DNA of 64,000 nt. Origin: Macrothele yani. Its lineage: Eukaryota; Arthropoda; Arachnida; Araneae; Macrothelidae. A program made the translations under genes and the position numbers. Shown here one piece after another: positions 55,413-64,000 of the stretch (position 1 is the stretch's first letter; each line of letters opens with the position of its first letter). Location: contig CM077022.1 of assembly GCA_039090855.1 (NCBI GenBank), positions 73,246,971 to 73,310,970 on the forward strand, in the 5' to 3' direction. The notes below the pieces were generated by a model that did not search any database, had not been told where the DNA came from, and was given only the letters and a program-made list of their open reading frames with translations.

Positions 55413-55628
55413 TTAATAGTACTATTTTACATCGCTTTCTGGGTGATCAGTCAACGTTTTGCGCCTTTCTTTAATTTTATTACGTTTTACAAGCTTAGGA
55501 AAAGCTATTTCATATCAACATAAGCAAGTTCTGCTTCCCTTTTCTGGTTATTTGGCTATAACTTTTCATAGAATACAGGTAATTGAATAAGCTTTATTGC
55601 ATTACATTCTTGACGAAAAATTATCTTT

Positions 55629-55793
55629 TTTGCAACTCAATGGGCTATAAGTAGTCGCCAGGGAAGGGAGAGGGAGAGAGCCAGTGCCGTAAGACAAACA
55701 CAAGATCCATGCCTCACCGGGATTTGAACCCGGACCCCTTTTGGACGAATGATCAGAGGCCATCGCTTAGACCACTGCGTCACAGGGGCGGCG
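55629..55793 (-). mobile_element. SINE-1 copy inside the Tc1 derivative
   Basis: A minus-strand SINE-1 with an internal deletion in the body (the GACCCTAAATTAGGG part is missing). The duplication AAATTATCTTT lies at both ends (left about 55618-55628, right 55794-55804). Confidence 0.88.
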
Positions 55794-55916
55794 AAATTAT
55801 CTTTCCATTGATATATAATTTAATGGTATTACTCCAAACAAAAAAAGCGGTTATGAGCCATCAAACCTCAAAAATACACTTTTTCCAAAAGGTTTCCACA
55901 ATTTCGCCCACTACTG

Positions 55917-56030
55917 TAGAAGTCATCGCTCTTTCCACGTTTATAAGTGAGTCACGGAAAAATTCTTTCCGGCAGCCACGGGAATCGAACCCAGGGTCTT
56001 ACAGTTACGCACCGGACAAAATCCACGTCA
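55917..56030 (-). repeat. SINE-3 unit 3
   Basis: Third minus-strand unit, same order as the units at 54225-54484, ending TTACGCACCGGAC near 56020. Confidence 0.85.
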
Positions 56031-56125
56031 ACTGTGTATTTATCATTCATTCGCCTTCTAGTTATTTGTTCAGTTGCTGCTGTTCATCTTTGGTGAATCC
56101 CCTGCATTGTGCGGGGCTCCAAAGA

Positions 56126-56312
56126 AAGCAACCTGCCAGGTGGTTTGGCAGTTTGTCGTATGTGAGTCTGGAGAATTTCGAGGCCGCTCTGGTGCAGTGG
56201 AAGCATGTCCGGCGCGTAGCTGGAAGACACTGGGTTCGATTCCCGGTGGCGGCCGGAGATAAATTTTCCGTGACTCACTTATAAACGTGGAAAGTGCGAT
56301 GACTTCGATTTG
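56126..56312 (+). mobile_element. SINE-3 copy, plus orientation
   Basis: A box TGGTGCAGTGG and B box GGTTCGATTCC precede GTGACTCACTTATAAACGTG and GCGATGACTTCGATT. This orientation gives the tRNA-like head first, as in a SINE. It forms an inverted pair with the units to its left. Confidence 0.85.
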
Positions 56313-57838
56313 ACGACATAAGTAGCTGACGTGTCAGTCTTTCACAGCTCACAAACGTAGGCAACGAAAAACGTTAACAATTAACTAATTCTTGTGAAAC
56401 TTAAAGACAGAATACAAAATATCGTTTCTAAGCAATCACAATGAATACTTTGCAGATTCTAACGTCTGACTTTTAATACAACGCAACACCACACCCGTTT
56501 ACATCGGCGTTCATTTTTTTGTTTTTGTATCCTAGTCTTCTTGACTTGACTGCCTGCCAGCGATCTCGCGAGGAAACAAATTCTTGGGATTTCCGACGTG
56601 ACATCAAGTTCGGAAAGTATAACGAGAAATAACCAAAAATATACATAAAAACATAAAATACAGTTAATAAAAAGAAAGGTAAATAGGTAACATATTTTCT
56701 TGTCGTCTTATGATCGCATCATAAGACGTTAGAAAGTACTTTGAAAGCGGCTGCGCTGCTAGGATTTTTTCTTATGTTTGTTATGCGAAAATTCTCCAGT
56801 GTTTACAACACTTTATGTAGGACTTCCGGTGAAGGTGGAACAGTGATTTGATTTTAAACGCGCGTCAAAATTTTTATAAGCTTTCAAAGGTGCAAACGAT
56901 TAAAAAAGAAATAAGGAATCTCCGCAACTCCAGTCCGGTATAGTGGAACATCGGTTGAAGAATAGCATTCATTGAAAATGCGCATTATTTGCTAGAACAG
57001 CTCCATATCCCTTACGCTGTTCCATCACATAAATCAAAAACAGGGACACAAGTTGGTGAACTTTTTTCACTCACTCTCTCTCTCTTTCTCCCCCCTGTAG
57101 ACTGGGGTTTTATTTGCATGAGGTATCCGTTAAGAACATGAACCATTGGGATCCATTATTTCCAGAGCTTCGACAGCAGACCGCCCTCCCTGTGCTTGTC
57201 TCCAAGGGGCGTTGCAGTCGGACATGGAAACGGCGGGGTGTGTTGCCAGATCATCGAGGGAAGTGGTTATCGCTACACCCTCCCTATCCCCGCGAATACC
57301 GTGTCACCTTAATTACCACAGCATCATCTGCCGTGTTCTGGCATTCTTTTCATTAGAACGACACAGGGAGAAATGCAATCGAAAGTGCCCTTTTTATTTT
57401 GTATTCTTTCACAATCTTTCCCGAGTGCTGCGAATAAATTACACTGTAAGTGCAGTTTAGCTGCAGACGAGTAAAGGGTCTGCTCGAGCGATCAGCTTGA
57501 AATTGTGCGGTTGGCAGATTGGAATTAGTTTTAAACTGTTGTATTTAACGTATTCTCGAAGCACATTAATCGAACTCGGCAATGTGGAATAACGATCGCA
57601 ATATATTTTTCGATGCGCGTTTAAGTATGCCGGCAGTTTATGAGTTACCATGCAATACGCTTCCGGACGGCAAAGGAAATGTGTCCCTTAAATCGGAATA
57701 GTGTGAATGACCTTAATTCACGAATTGTGCAGGGCATAGGCTAAGAGTTTTATAAATCTCAGGCCATGCTCGACAAACAAACACACAGGAAAAGAATGGA
57801 GTTTATCAGAGACGGATTTAGGGGTTTTCCGCCTCTAG
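56313..57838. other. Spacer, nothing recognised
   Basis: About 1.5 kb with no motif-bearing open frame. A (TC)n-rich tract lies near 57070-57095. Confidence 0.5.
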
Positions 57839-58337
57839 CAGAGATGAAAACGGGTCACGGGTCAACGGGTCCACTATTTCTTGCGGGTCCAACGGGTCGG
57901 GACATGGTGTTCCTGACACGATTTTGACCTGGTTTTATTCCCGTTTTATTTTTAAAAAAAGAAAAATGCGCGTTGTGGAATTCTGTAGTCGACACTGGTG
58001 TCCATGGAGTGAATGATTTGCCATGCAAAAATATTGTCGCCTCTTTCTTAAAGCAACGAAGATTTCCACCGATCGACGTCAGACACACCGACACCATATC
58101 GCAAAAAGATACTTCCTTTGCGTTCTTTTACAGTGCGATTGTCCAGGGCAAGGTACAGGGAAACGTCATTCGCCTGCTTCTCAGCTGATTCACTCTCTCC
58201 GTGCGAAGTTCACTGTATGACTAAGAGTTACTTTCGCATCGCATCTTTTACCTTGAACATTCAGAAGTTTTCGATTGATGTGCTAACATCGCGTTCCAAT
58301 GACATGCCATGTTGAAATTAACTCCTTATTTGTTAAT

Positions 58338-58663
58338 ATGGATGGATTTAATATTAAGGAGGTTGAGAATACGTGCTGGTTGAAACCCACAAGGGGAAGA
58401 GTGAATGCTGGAAATTGTTTCGTCTCATTAAGGAACCGGTGAATAATTCTGTGTTGTTTGGTCTTGCTTGTTGTTCAAAATGTGGAAAGTGTATAATTAC
58501 AAAGAAAGACGTCGACGGTGTAATAAAAGATTATGGAACCAAAAATCTAACGGACCATATGAAAGTATGCGCACCTCCATCAAAGCGTGGAAAGAGTGAA
58601 CAATCTAAATACATTAAAAAAAATGACATTTGTGTAATCGTAAATAATGATTCCCATTTGTAA
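58338..58663 (+). pseudogene. hAT transposase N-terminal BED zinc finger fragment
   Basis: ATG 58338 (MDGFNIKEVENT) is followed by a frameshift near 58378, then KSECWKLFRLI, CSKCGKCI and NLTDHMKVC. These form the C-x2-C...H-x4-C arrangement with the aromatic lead-in of a BED finger, the DNA-binding domain at the start of many hAT transposases. The frame closes at 58663 without the dimerisation or catalytic region. Confidence 0.78.
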
Positions 58664-58838
58664 TATACTCCATGGTCACGGTCATAGTCAGCCATTACTT
58701 CTGGATTACGCAAAATAGTGGCACTAAAAATGGCACTAAAATTTAGCAAGTAACCAAATTTTATTATTAAAACAGGATTTAAGTTATTAAACATCAAGCA
58801 GTTATTGGGATGAATATATATATTACGTTTATATATAT

Positions 58839-61800
58839 ATCATCATCATCATTGTCAACCATTATCAATCCACTGCTGGACGAAGGTCTCCCCAAGTTTC
58901 CTCCACAACGGTCTGTCTTGTGCCAGTCTCCTCCATGTCACTCCTGCATACTTTCGAATTTCATCTACCCATCTTCCATGTGGTCTTCTTCTGGGTCTTT
59001 TCCTGTCCCTTGGAATCCAATCTAAAATTTCGGCTGTCCATCGATGGTCTGTTCTTCTGGCAGTATGTCCAGCCCATTGCCATTTCAGGGATTTAACTCG
59101 GATCATGATGTCTTCCACTCTTGTCATTTTTCGGATCCACGTGTTCCTCTTCTTATCTCTCCTGGTTACACCAAGCATGCACCTCTCCATGCTGCTTTGA
59201 GTTGTCTGCAGCCTTTGTATGTCTCTTTTAGCTAAGGTCCACGTCTCTGCACCATACGTAAGCACTGGAAGGATGCATTGATCAAACACTTTTCTTTTAA
59301 GACATAATGGCATATTGCTCTTGAAAATTATGCTGTTTCTTCCAAAAGCTCTCCAGGCAAGTTTTGTACGCCGATTAATTTCTTCACCAATGTGACCCTC
59401 ACTTGATATCTGCTGTCCAAGATAAACGTACGTGTCTGTTATCTCCAGCTTTTCTCCATCAATCGATAAATCTTCATTTCTTGTAAAAGCATTGAACATC
59501 ACTTTTGTCTTCTGAAAGTTCATTTTTAATCCCACTTCTTTATTCTTGTCAGCAAGTTCCTGGATCATACTCTGTAGCTCTGATGGGGTAGTTGCAAAAA
59601 TGACTATGTCATCAGCAAAACGAAGGTGGGTTAGATAATCTCCATTAATCTTTATGCCTTTGTTTTCCCAGTTCAGTGATTGAAAGACATTTTCCAATGT
59701 CGCATTAAAGAGCTTCGGAGATATGGTGTCACCTTGTCTCACTCCTTTTCCAATTTTTATGTGTGTTGTATTTTCAAATAGCAGAATCTTTGCACTTGCA
59801 TTTTCATAGATGTTATTAATAATATTAATGTATGCATCTTCAATACCGCAGGATTTCAGAGCCATTGCAACTGCTGATGGTTTCACCGAATCAAAGGCTT
59901 TTTCATAATCGATAAAAGCCATGCACAATGGAAGTTCATATTCCCTCGCTCTTTCAATTAGTTCTCTCAGTACGTGGATATGATCTATTGTGCTGTAGCC
60001 ACTCCTGAATCCAGCTTGTTCTCTCGGTTGAGCCATGTCCAGTGTTACCTTCAAGCGGTGTGAAAGAACTTTAGTGAAGATTTTATAAACCACTGATAGG
60101 AGGCTGATAGGTCTGTAGTTCCTGAGATCCTCAATGTCACCTTTTTTTATGTAGCAATATCATTGTAGCGTTGTTCCAATCCTCAGGAATTTTCCCTTCA
60201 TTAAGGCATCGAGTGAAAATTTGGGCGAGTACTGTTTCGATTTCTCCACTTGCTTCTTGTATGATGTCTACAGTAATTCCATCTTCTCCTGGAGCTTTTC
60301 CCCGCTTCATGTTCTTGATTGCATGTGCAACTTCTGCTGGAAGGACTGGAAGAACTCTGGTACCTTTCATGATGCCTGGAGTACATGTATCATCCCTTTC
60401 ATATAATTGGAGTAGAAATCTTTCACTGTTGTCAAGATTTCGCCTATATTTCTTGTTACAGAACCATCTTCTTTTCTCAGAGCCATAATCTGTTTTCTTC
60501 CCTTAGTGTGATGTCCCTTTGCTATCTTTAGGCTTTGGTTATTTTCAATTGCTTTCCTTACTAGTTCACAGTTGAATTTCCTTACGTCTTCCGTGATACT
60601 TTTTCGTACTGTCTTGCATAGCTCTATATATTCCACTTTGGAAGTCACATCTTCTTTAGTTGTCCTCATCTCTCTTCTTTTTTGCATCAACATTTTGGTT
60701 TTTCCTGATAATTTGTTCACATGCAATTTGTTCTTAGACCCAGCTAATTTTGTTGCTGTTTCCATAAGAGCTTTGGTTACTCTTCTGTTAACTTCAGAAA
60801 TATCCACTTCTTCCGATGTTAGGCCTTCTAAAGCAGAGAATCTGTTCTTCAGTTCCAATTTGAAGGTATTATGGTGTTTTTTAAGGTTGGTTATGTCAAT
60901 AAATTTTGTTTGTCTTATGAGCTTGCTACGTTCGAGTTTAGTGTTGAGGTGCATCTTACATCTCCCCAATCTATGGTCACTACCTGTGTTGAACTTGTTT
61001 AGCACACTGCAGTCTTCTATGACGAAATTTTTGTTACACATAATAAAATCAATTTCACTTGTCGTCCCATTTGGATGTCTCCATGTCCATTTCCTGTGTG
61101 GCTTTTTCTTGAAAAAGGAGTTCAAGATGAAAAACCCTTCTGCCTCTGCAAACTCTACGAGAGTATTTCCACGCTGGTTTCTGTTGCCGTGACCGAATTT
61201 ACCTACTGAAGTTTCATTCTGTTGCCGTTGCCCTATTTTTGCATTGAAATCTCCCATAATTATCTTCAAGTGCTGCTTACCTTTGTTATTTAGATCACGA
61301 ATTTCCTCATAAAATTCTTCAATTTCTTCTTCAGCATGACTTGTGGTGGGTGCATAAGTTTGAATAATCTGAGCCTGGTATCTTTTCGAGAGTTGGATAA
61401 CAAGTCGTGCAGCTCTGTCAGAGGAACTTTCAACTTCTACAACTTTATCCTTCAGTTTCTTGTTTATTATAAATCCAACACCACTAGTTCTGCCAGTATC
61501 TGTCCCACGATAGTAGAAGAGATGTCCACTTTTCAGTTTAATGAGATCTTCTCCTTTTCTCCTTACCTCACTTAGCCCGACGATGTCCCACTTGATCCTT
61601 TGTAGTTCCTCTTCCAATTCAAGAAGCCTTGAATCAGAAGATAGGGAGCGTCTGTTATACGTAGCCAAGGTCAGCATCAGATGGCTGCCTAGTCCGGTCC
61701 TCCGGGGATTCTTAGCACCTTCTGCCTTCATGTCGCACTGGCCGCTGCCTTGGCCAGGTACATTCCAGCTGCCGGAGACTGAGGGCCAAGATTTAAGTTG

Positions 61801-62012
61801 TGGAGTCATTTTGGAGGGGTTTGGCCATAACTCACCACGCTGGCCAAGCGGGTTGGTGAGTGTGTGATAGCATTTCCTCTAATCCCGATGGTATAGTTAT
61901 ACCGCTATTGGCGGTCGTCAGAGCCCCTTTAGTGGGAACAGGATGTACCACGAGAAGGCGGGGTTGACATTTGTCAAGGAGAGGCTGTGATGTTACGCAT
62001 CACCTGACCTTA
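58839..62012 (-). mobile_element. RTE-type LINE, near full-length copy (RTE-5)
   Basis: Almost identical to RTE-3 over its length, with the same 5' UTR start (CACCTGACCTTA at about 62001-62012) and (ATG)n tail (58839-58855). (TA)n lies on both sides (58829-58840 and 62020-62043). It sits within the hAT relic. The close match to RTE-3 implies recent common activity. Confidence 0.93.
58855..61809 (-). pseudogene. RTE endonuclease/reverse transcriptase, frameshifted
   Basis: Collinear with the 986-residue protein of RTE-3. The endonuclease half 61809-60370 is intact (GDFNAKIGQ, SDHRL). A one-base loss near 60410 and a one-base gain near 60140 break the frame. The RT half 60093-58855 is open with [13 protein letters not shown] and FADD. 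Only two small lesions separate it from a functional gene. Confidence 0.93.
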
Positions 62013-62045
62013 CATCCCTTATATATATATATATATATATATAAA

Positions 62046-62415
62046 TTGAGTTTAGAATTTGTAGTTCAAATCAGATTTGTCCGGGTCGGGTCCATGTCCG
62101 AAAATTTGGACCCTTTTCCAACTCTGGCCCCAAGGCCTCGACAAATTTGCAGCCATACTTCCCTTTAAGTTTTGTTTTATTCCTTGAGCAAGTAAAGAAT
62201 CAATGGTATGGTAATTTATCTCCCACTTTGCAGGATCAGCACTTACACAAATACTGTCAGCAGGCTGCTTTCCATCGTGATCTAAAATCGAACATGCATT
62301 TTGATCTGTTTTTTCTTTAAGTACATCCTTTGTAGCATTTAAGGCATCAACAACAACTGAAGTGGTTTCTTCATTGGTCGATGTAGTTGATCCAACACAT
62401 TCAGCAGTGAAATGT
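62046..62415 (-). other. Unassigned open fragment on the minus strand
   Basis: From about 62415 to the stop at 62046 one minus-strand frame stays open for about 120 codons with ordinary composition. It reads DEHFTAECVGST near the start, TDQNACSILDHDG in the middle and SADPAKWEINYHTIDSLL near 62240. No start codon is evident. The DPAKW text is reminiscent of zinc-finger hAT-type proteins, but that is a weak resemblance. It could be an exon or transposase piece. Its frame runs through the hAT right end at 62126. Confidence 0.35.
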
Positions 62416-62760
62416 TCATCGGTCGCCGAGTATACAGTCCTCCTGCATGTAACCTTCTGCGTACCGTCGAAGCTGATACCGTCCGTCCGGTGGCTGCCGC
62501 AAGCACAGATGTGAGATGAATCGGTGTAGCCGTCCTGTTCCGCCGTATCGAAAGTCGCAAATACCTGTCATCCGCGGAGGTCGTTGCCCTTGGCCTACCT
62601 TCGCCGTACCTTCGGGAAGTTGCACCCGTGGCTTGGAACTGCTGCCACATCATGCTGACCACAGAACTTAACAAAATCGCTATCTCATCTCGAAATCTTG
62701 TCATTCACGGCCGCACATGAATTGGCGACTCCCTCCGAAACAGTTGCTCTTACGCATTTG
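62400..62760 (-). pseudogene. Tc1-like transposase N-terminal fragment
   Basis: MWQQFQATGATSRRYGEG, RPRATTSADDRYLRL, RRNRTATPIHLTSVLAAATG and TVSASTVRRRLHAGGLYTRR are the DNA-binding half of a Tc1-type transposase, a different family from the other Tc1 copies here. The similarity stops after GLYTRRPM (about 62405), where unrelated sequence begins. No catalytic part is seen. Confidence 0.85.
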
Positions 62761-64000
62761 CATAAAGCGCTGCCAGCGCCACTCATTTGCCTTCCGTACA
62801 TAGATGCTGTATGCCTTCGCCCGTAACATATGCAAATTTCGTGCAGTTTGAACTATGTTTCGCCCAATTATCGCGTTTTTTTCGGTTTGTTGCTTAATTT
62901 ATGGAAACCCATTGAATTTTAAAGTAAAAAAAATAATGATAATTGAAAAATGGCACATCCTGAACAGGTTGGGCAAGAAAAATTCCAGCCCAACCTCGCA
63001 TCCCCTTAGCGATGAAGAAGAAACGAAAATTAAAGTATAACTGCAGTCGTGAATGATCCTGGAGGCGTTTATGTGCGTACAAAGCAGAGCATCATGGTCG
63101 TGTGTGGAAGCTAAGAACCGAGAGTTCAGGATTCCCATTAACCGTCCTCGTTGTCCATTGAGTGCACAGATGGCTGGGATAAGGGCATACAAGGCAGATG
63201 ATCGCAGAACTGAACGGACGCAGACGTCTCCAGTCATCTTACAAAGAACTTGGGAACGAGAGTAAGGACGTCGCGTACTCTTGTTCCCATGTTCGATGGT
63301 CTCTCCTGAAGCACACGGCAAAAAGATGTCATGTGACACCTACTGACCAACGCGCAGCTCAAGTGAGAACAAGAGAAGAGTTTTTTGACGTTTTGACGTG
63401 AGTTGAAATTTGTGCTTAAACGTTTAATTTACTCTACTGTTATGCTGTGTTACCTGATCCGAAAGAATGGAGTTATCCCGCGCGAAGTAGTTCGAAGCAA
63501 GTTATTATTGGACAACTATTCCAAAAGCCATTTAGCACACTCAGTCATAGCGAGGATAAAGAACTTGTATCAAAAGGGCTACCTACGTATCTCCTATCTA
63601 ACTCGATCCAGTTTTGAAAGACGAGTGATAATTAGTAACACTGAGTTTTTTTACCCTGTAAATATGCTTAAATAGGGTATTTTTCAAAGAATTTGAAAAA
63701 AAAATTGTGAGAGCATTCTTCAAGGTGGAGAAAAATTGCTACATTTTCGCGATGCTGGCCCATTATCTTTGCCTCCACGGACAGAAGAATTGATCTCGAG
63801 TACAAATATCGGCAGTCAGTAAGGTAATGATTTTTTCTTTTTTATTGTTATGCTGTTATTTATTTAATTTTATTGTTCTTATTGTTTGGTTTCTATCGTT
63901 TAGCTTTAGGATATGTAGTATCAATTTCTTAAGAATATTTTCGTACCAGTAGTCGCCGCTGCGCCAAAGTTAATTATATGCAAATTTTATTCTTTTAGAA
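62761..64000. other. Spacer to window end, no supported gene
   Basis: A 90-codon plus-strand frame at 63403-63675 (RKNGVIPREVVRSKLLLDNY) has no recognised domain. No SINE or LINE signature is seen. Confidence 0.45.

Larger units (their letters stand above)
54485..55916 (-). mobile_element. Tc1-like derivative with long terminal repeats, carrying a MITE and a SINE-1
   Basis: Inverted ends CAGTAGTGGCCAAAATTGTG and CAGTAGTGGGCGAAATTGTG run for about 150 bp in each arm. TA flanks lie at 54483-54484 and 55917-55918, and joining them restores a SINE-3 sequence (ATCAAATAGAAGTC). Only the transposase N-terminus survives; there is no DDE domain. So this is an internally deleted, non-autonomous copy that later received a 434-bp MITE and a SINE-1. 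Confidence 0.9.
57839..62126 (+). mobile_element. hAT-like transposon relic, split by RTE-5
   Basis: The ends CAGAGATGAAAACGGGTC (57839) and, inverted, CAGAGTTGGAAAAGGGTC (62126) have the CAG start typical of hAT. The flanking 8-mers GCCTCTAG (57831-57838) and GCCCCAAG (62127-62134) match at 6 of 8, consistent with an aged hAT duplication. A BED zinc-finger fragment at 58338 supports the assignment. No catalytic domain remains. Confidence 0.72.

Noticed and set aside
57114..57460. Two overlapping plus-strand frames (80 and 104 codons)
   Set aside because: No domain, no upstream or downstream partner, and both frames overlap; no reason to prefer either.
63403..63675. 90-codon frame near the window end
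   Set aside because: No recognisable domain, no conserved neighbour, and a length expected by chance in AT-rich DNA over 64 kb.

Overview
This is eukaryotic, metazoan DNA with no recognisable host gene. Almost everything identifiable is a transposable element or a relic of one: RTE-type and Tx1-like non-LTR retrotransposons, a Penelope-like element (PLE), Tc1/mariner and hAT DNA transposons, MITE-like foldbacks, and at least four tRNA-derived SINE families. This mixture, together with mariner and maT-like transposases and AT-rich spacers, suggests an arthropod. That is an inference; other invertebrates are not excluded. Only one long autonomous coding sequence looks intact, the 986-codon RTE ORF at 28511-31471 on the minus strand.

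Region by region. 1-757 is the 3' part of an RTE relic. 1.3-2.9 kb is a tandem array of about 147-bp units. 3.8-14.3 kb is a three-level nest: a PLE (reverse transcriptase plus GIY-YIG endonuclease) carries a SINE-1 copy, which carries a 7.5-kb Tx1-like LINE (Tx1-A). 14.6-15.2 kb is a SINE-1 copy with a different SINE inside it. 16.06-22.56 kb is a second Tx1-like LINE (Tx1-B). 23.3-24.6 kb is a tandem array of about 154-bp units, each carrying a CTCF-like G-rich motif. 25.2-26.9 kb is a 5'-truncated RTE holding a SINE. 27.5-28.4 kb is a long inverted repeat. 28.5-31.7 kb is the intact RTE. 32.2-36.0 kb is a Tc1-like transposon holding an ORF1-only Tx1 derivative (Tx1-D). 36.8-41.3 kb is bounded by divergent inverted repeats and contains tRNA-like duplications and a mariner. 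41.4-44.2 kb is a Tc1 copy inserted in an older Tc1, plus SINEs. 44.5-45.8 kb is a maT/mariner-like transposon. 46.8-53.0 kb is Tx1-C, inserted in a SINE-1 copy. 54.2-56.3 kb is a SINE-3 array containing a Tc1 derivative that itself holds a MITE and a SINE-1. 57.8-62.1 kb is a hAT relic split by a near-complete RTE. 62.0-62.8 kb holds a short ORF fragment joined to a Tc1 N-terminal fragment.

The autonomous LINEs (RTE, Tx1) supply endonuclease and reverse transcriptase. SINE-1 has RNA polymerase III A and B boxes, a shared tail and target-site duplications, so it was mobilised by some LINE machinery. The nesting gives a relative age order, e.g. PLE older than its SINE-1, older than Tx1-A. I could not run database searches; family names rest on motifs read in the translations.
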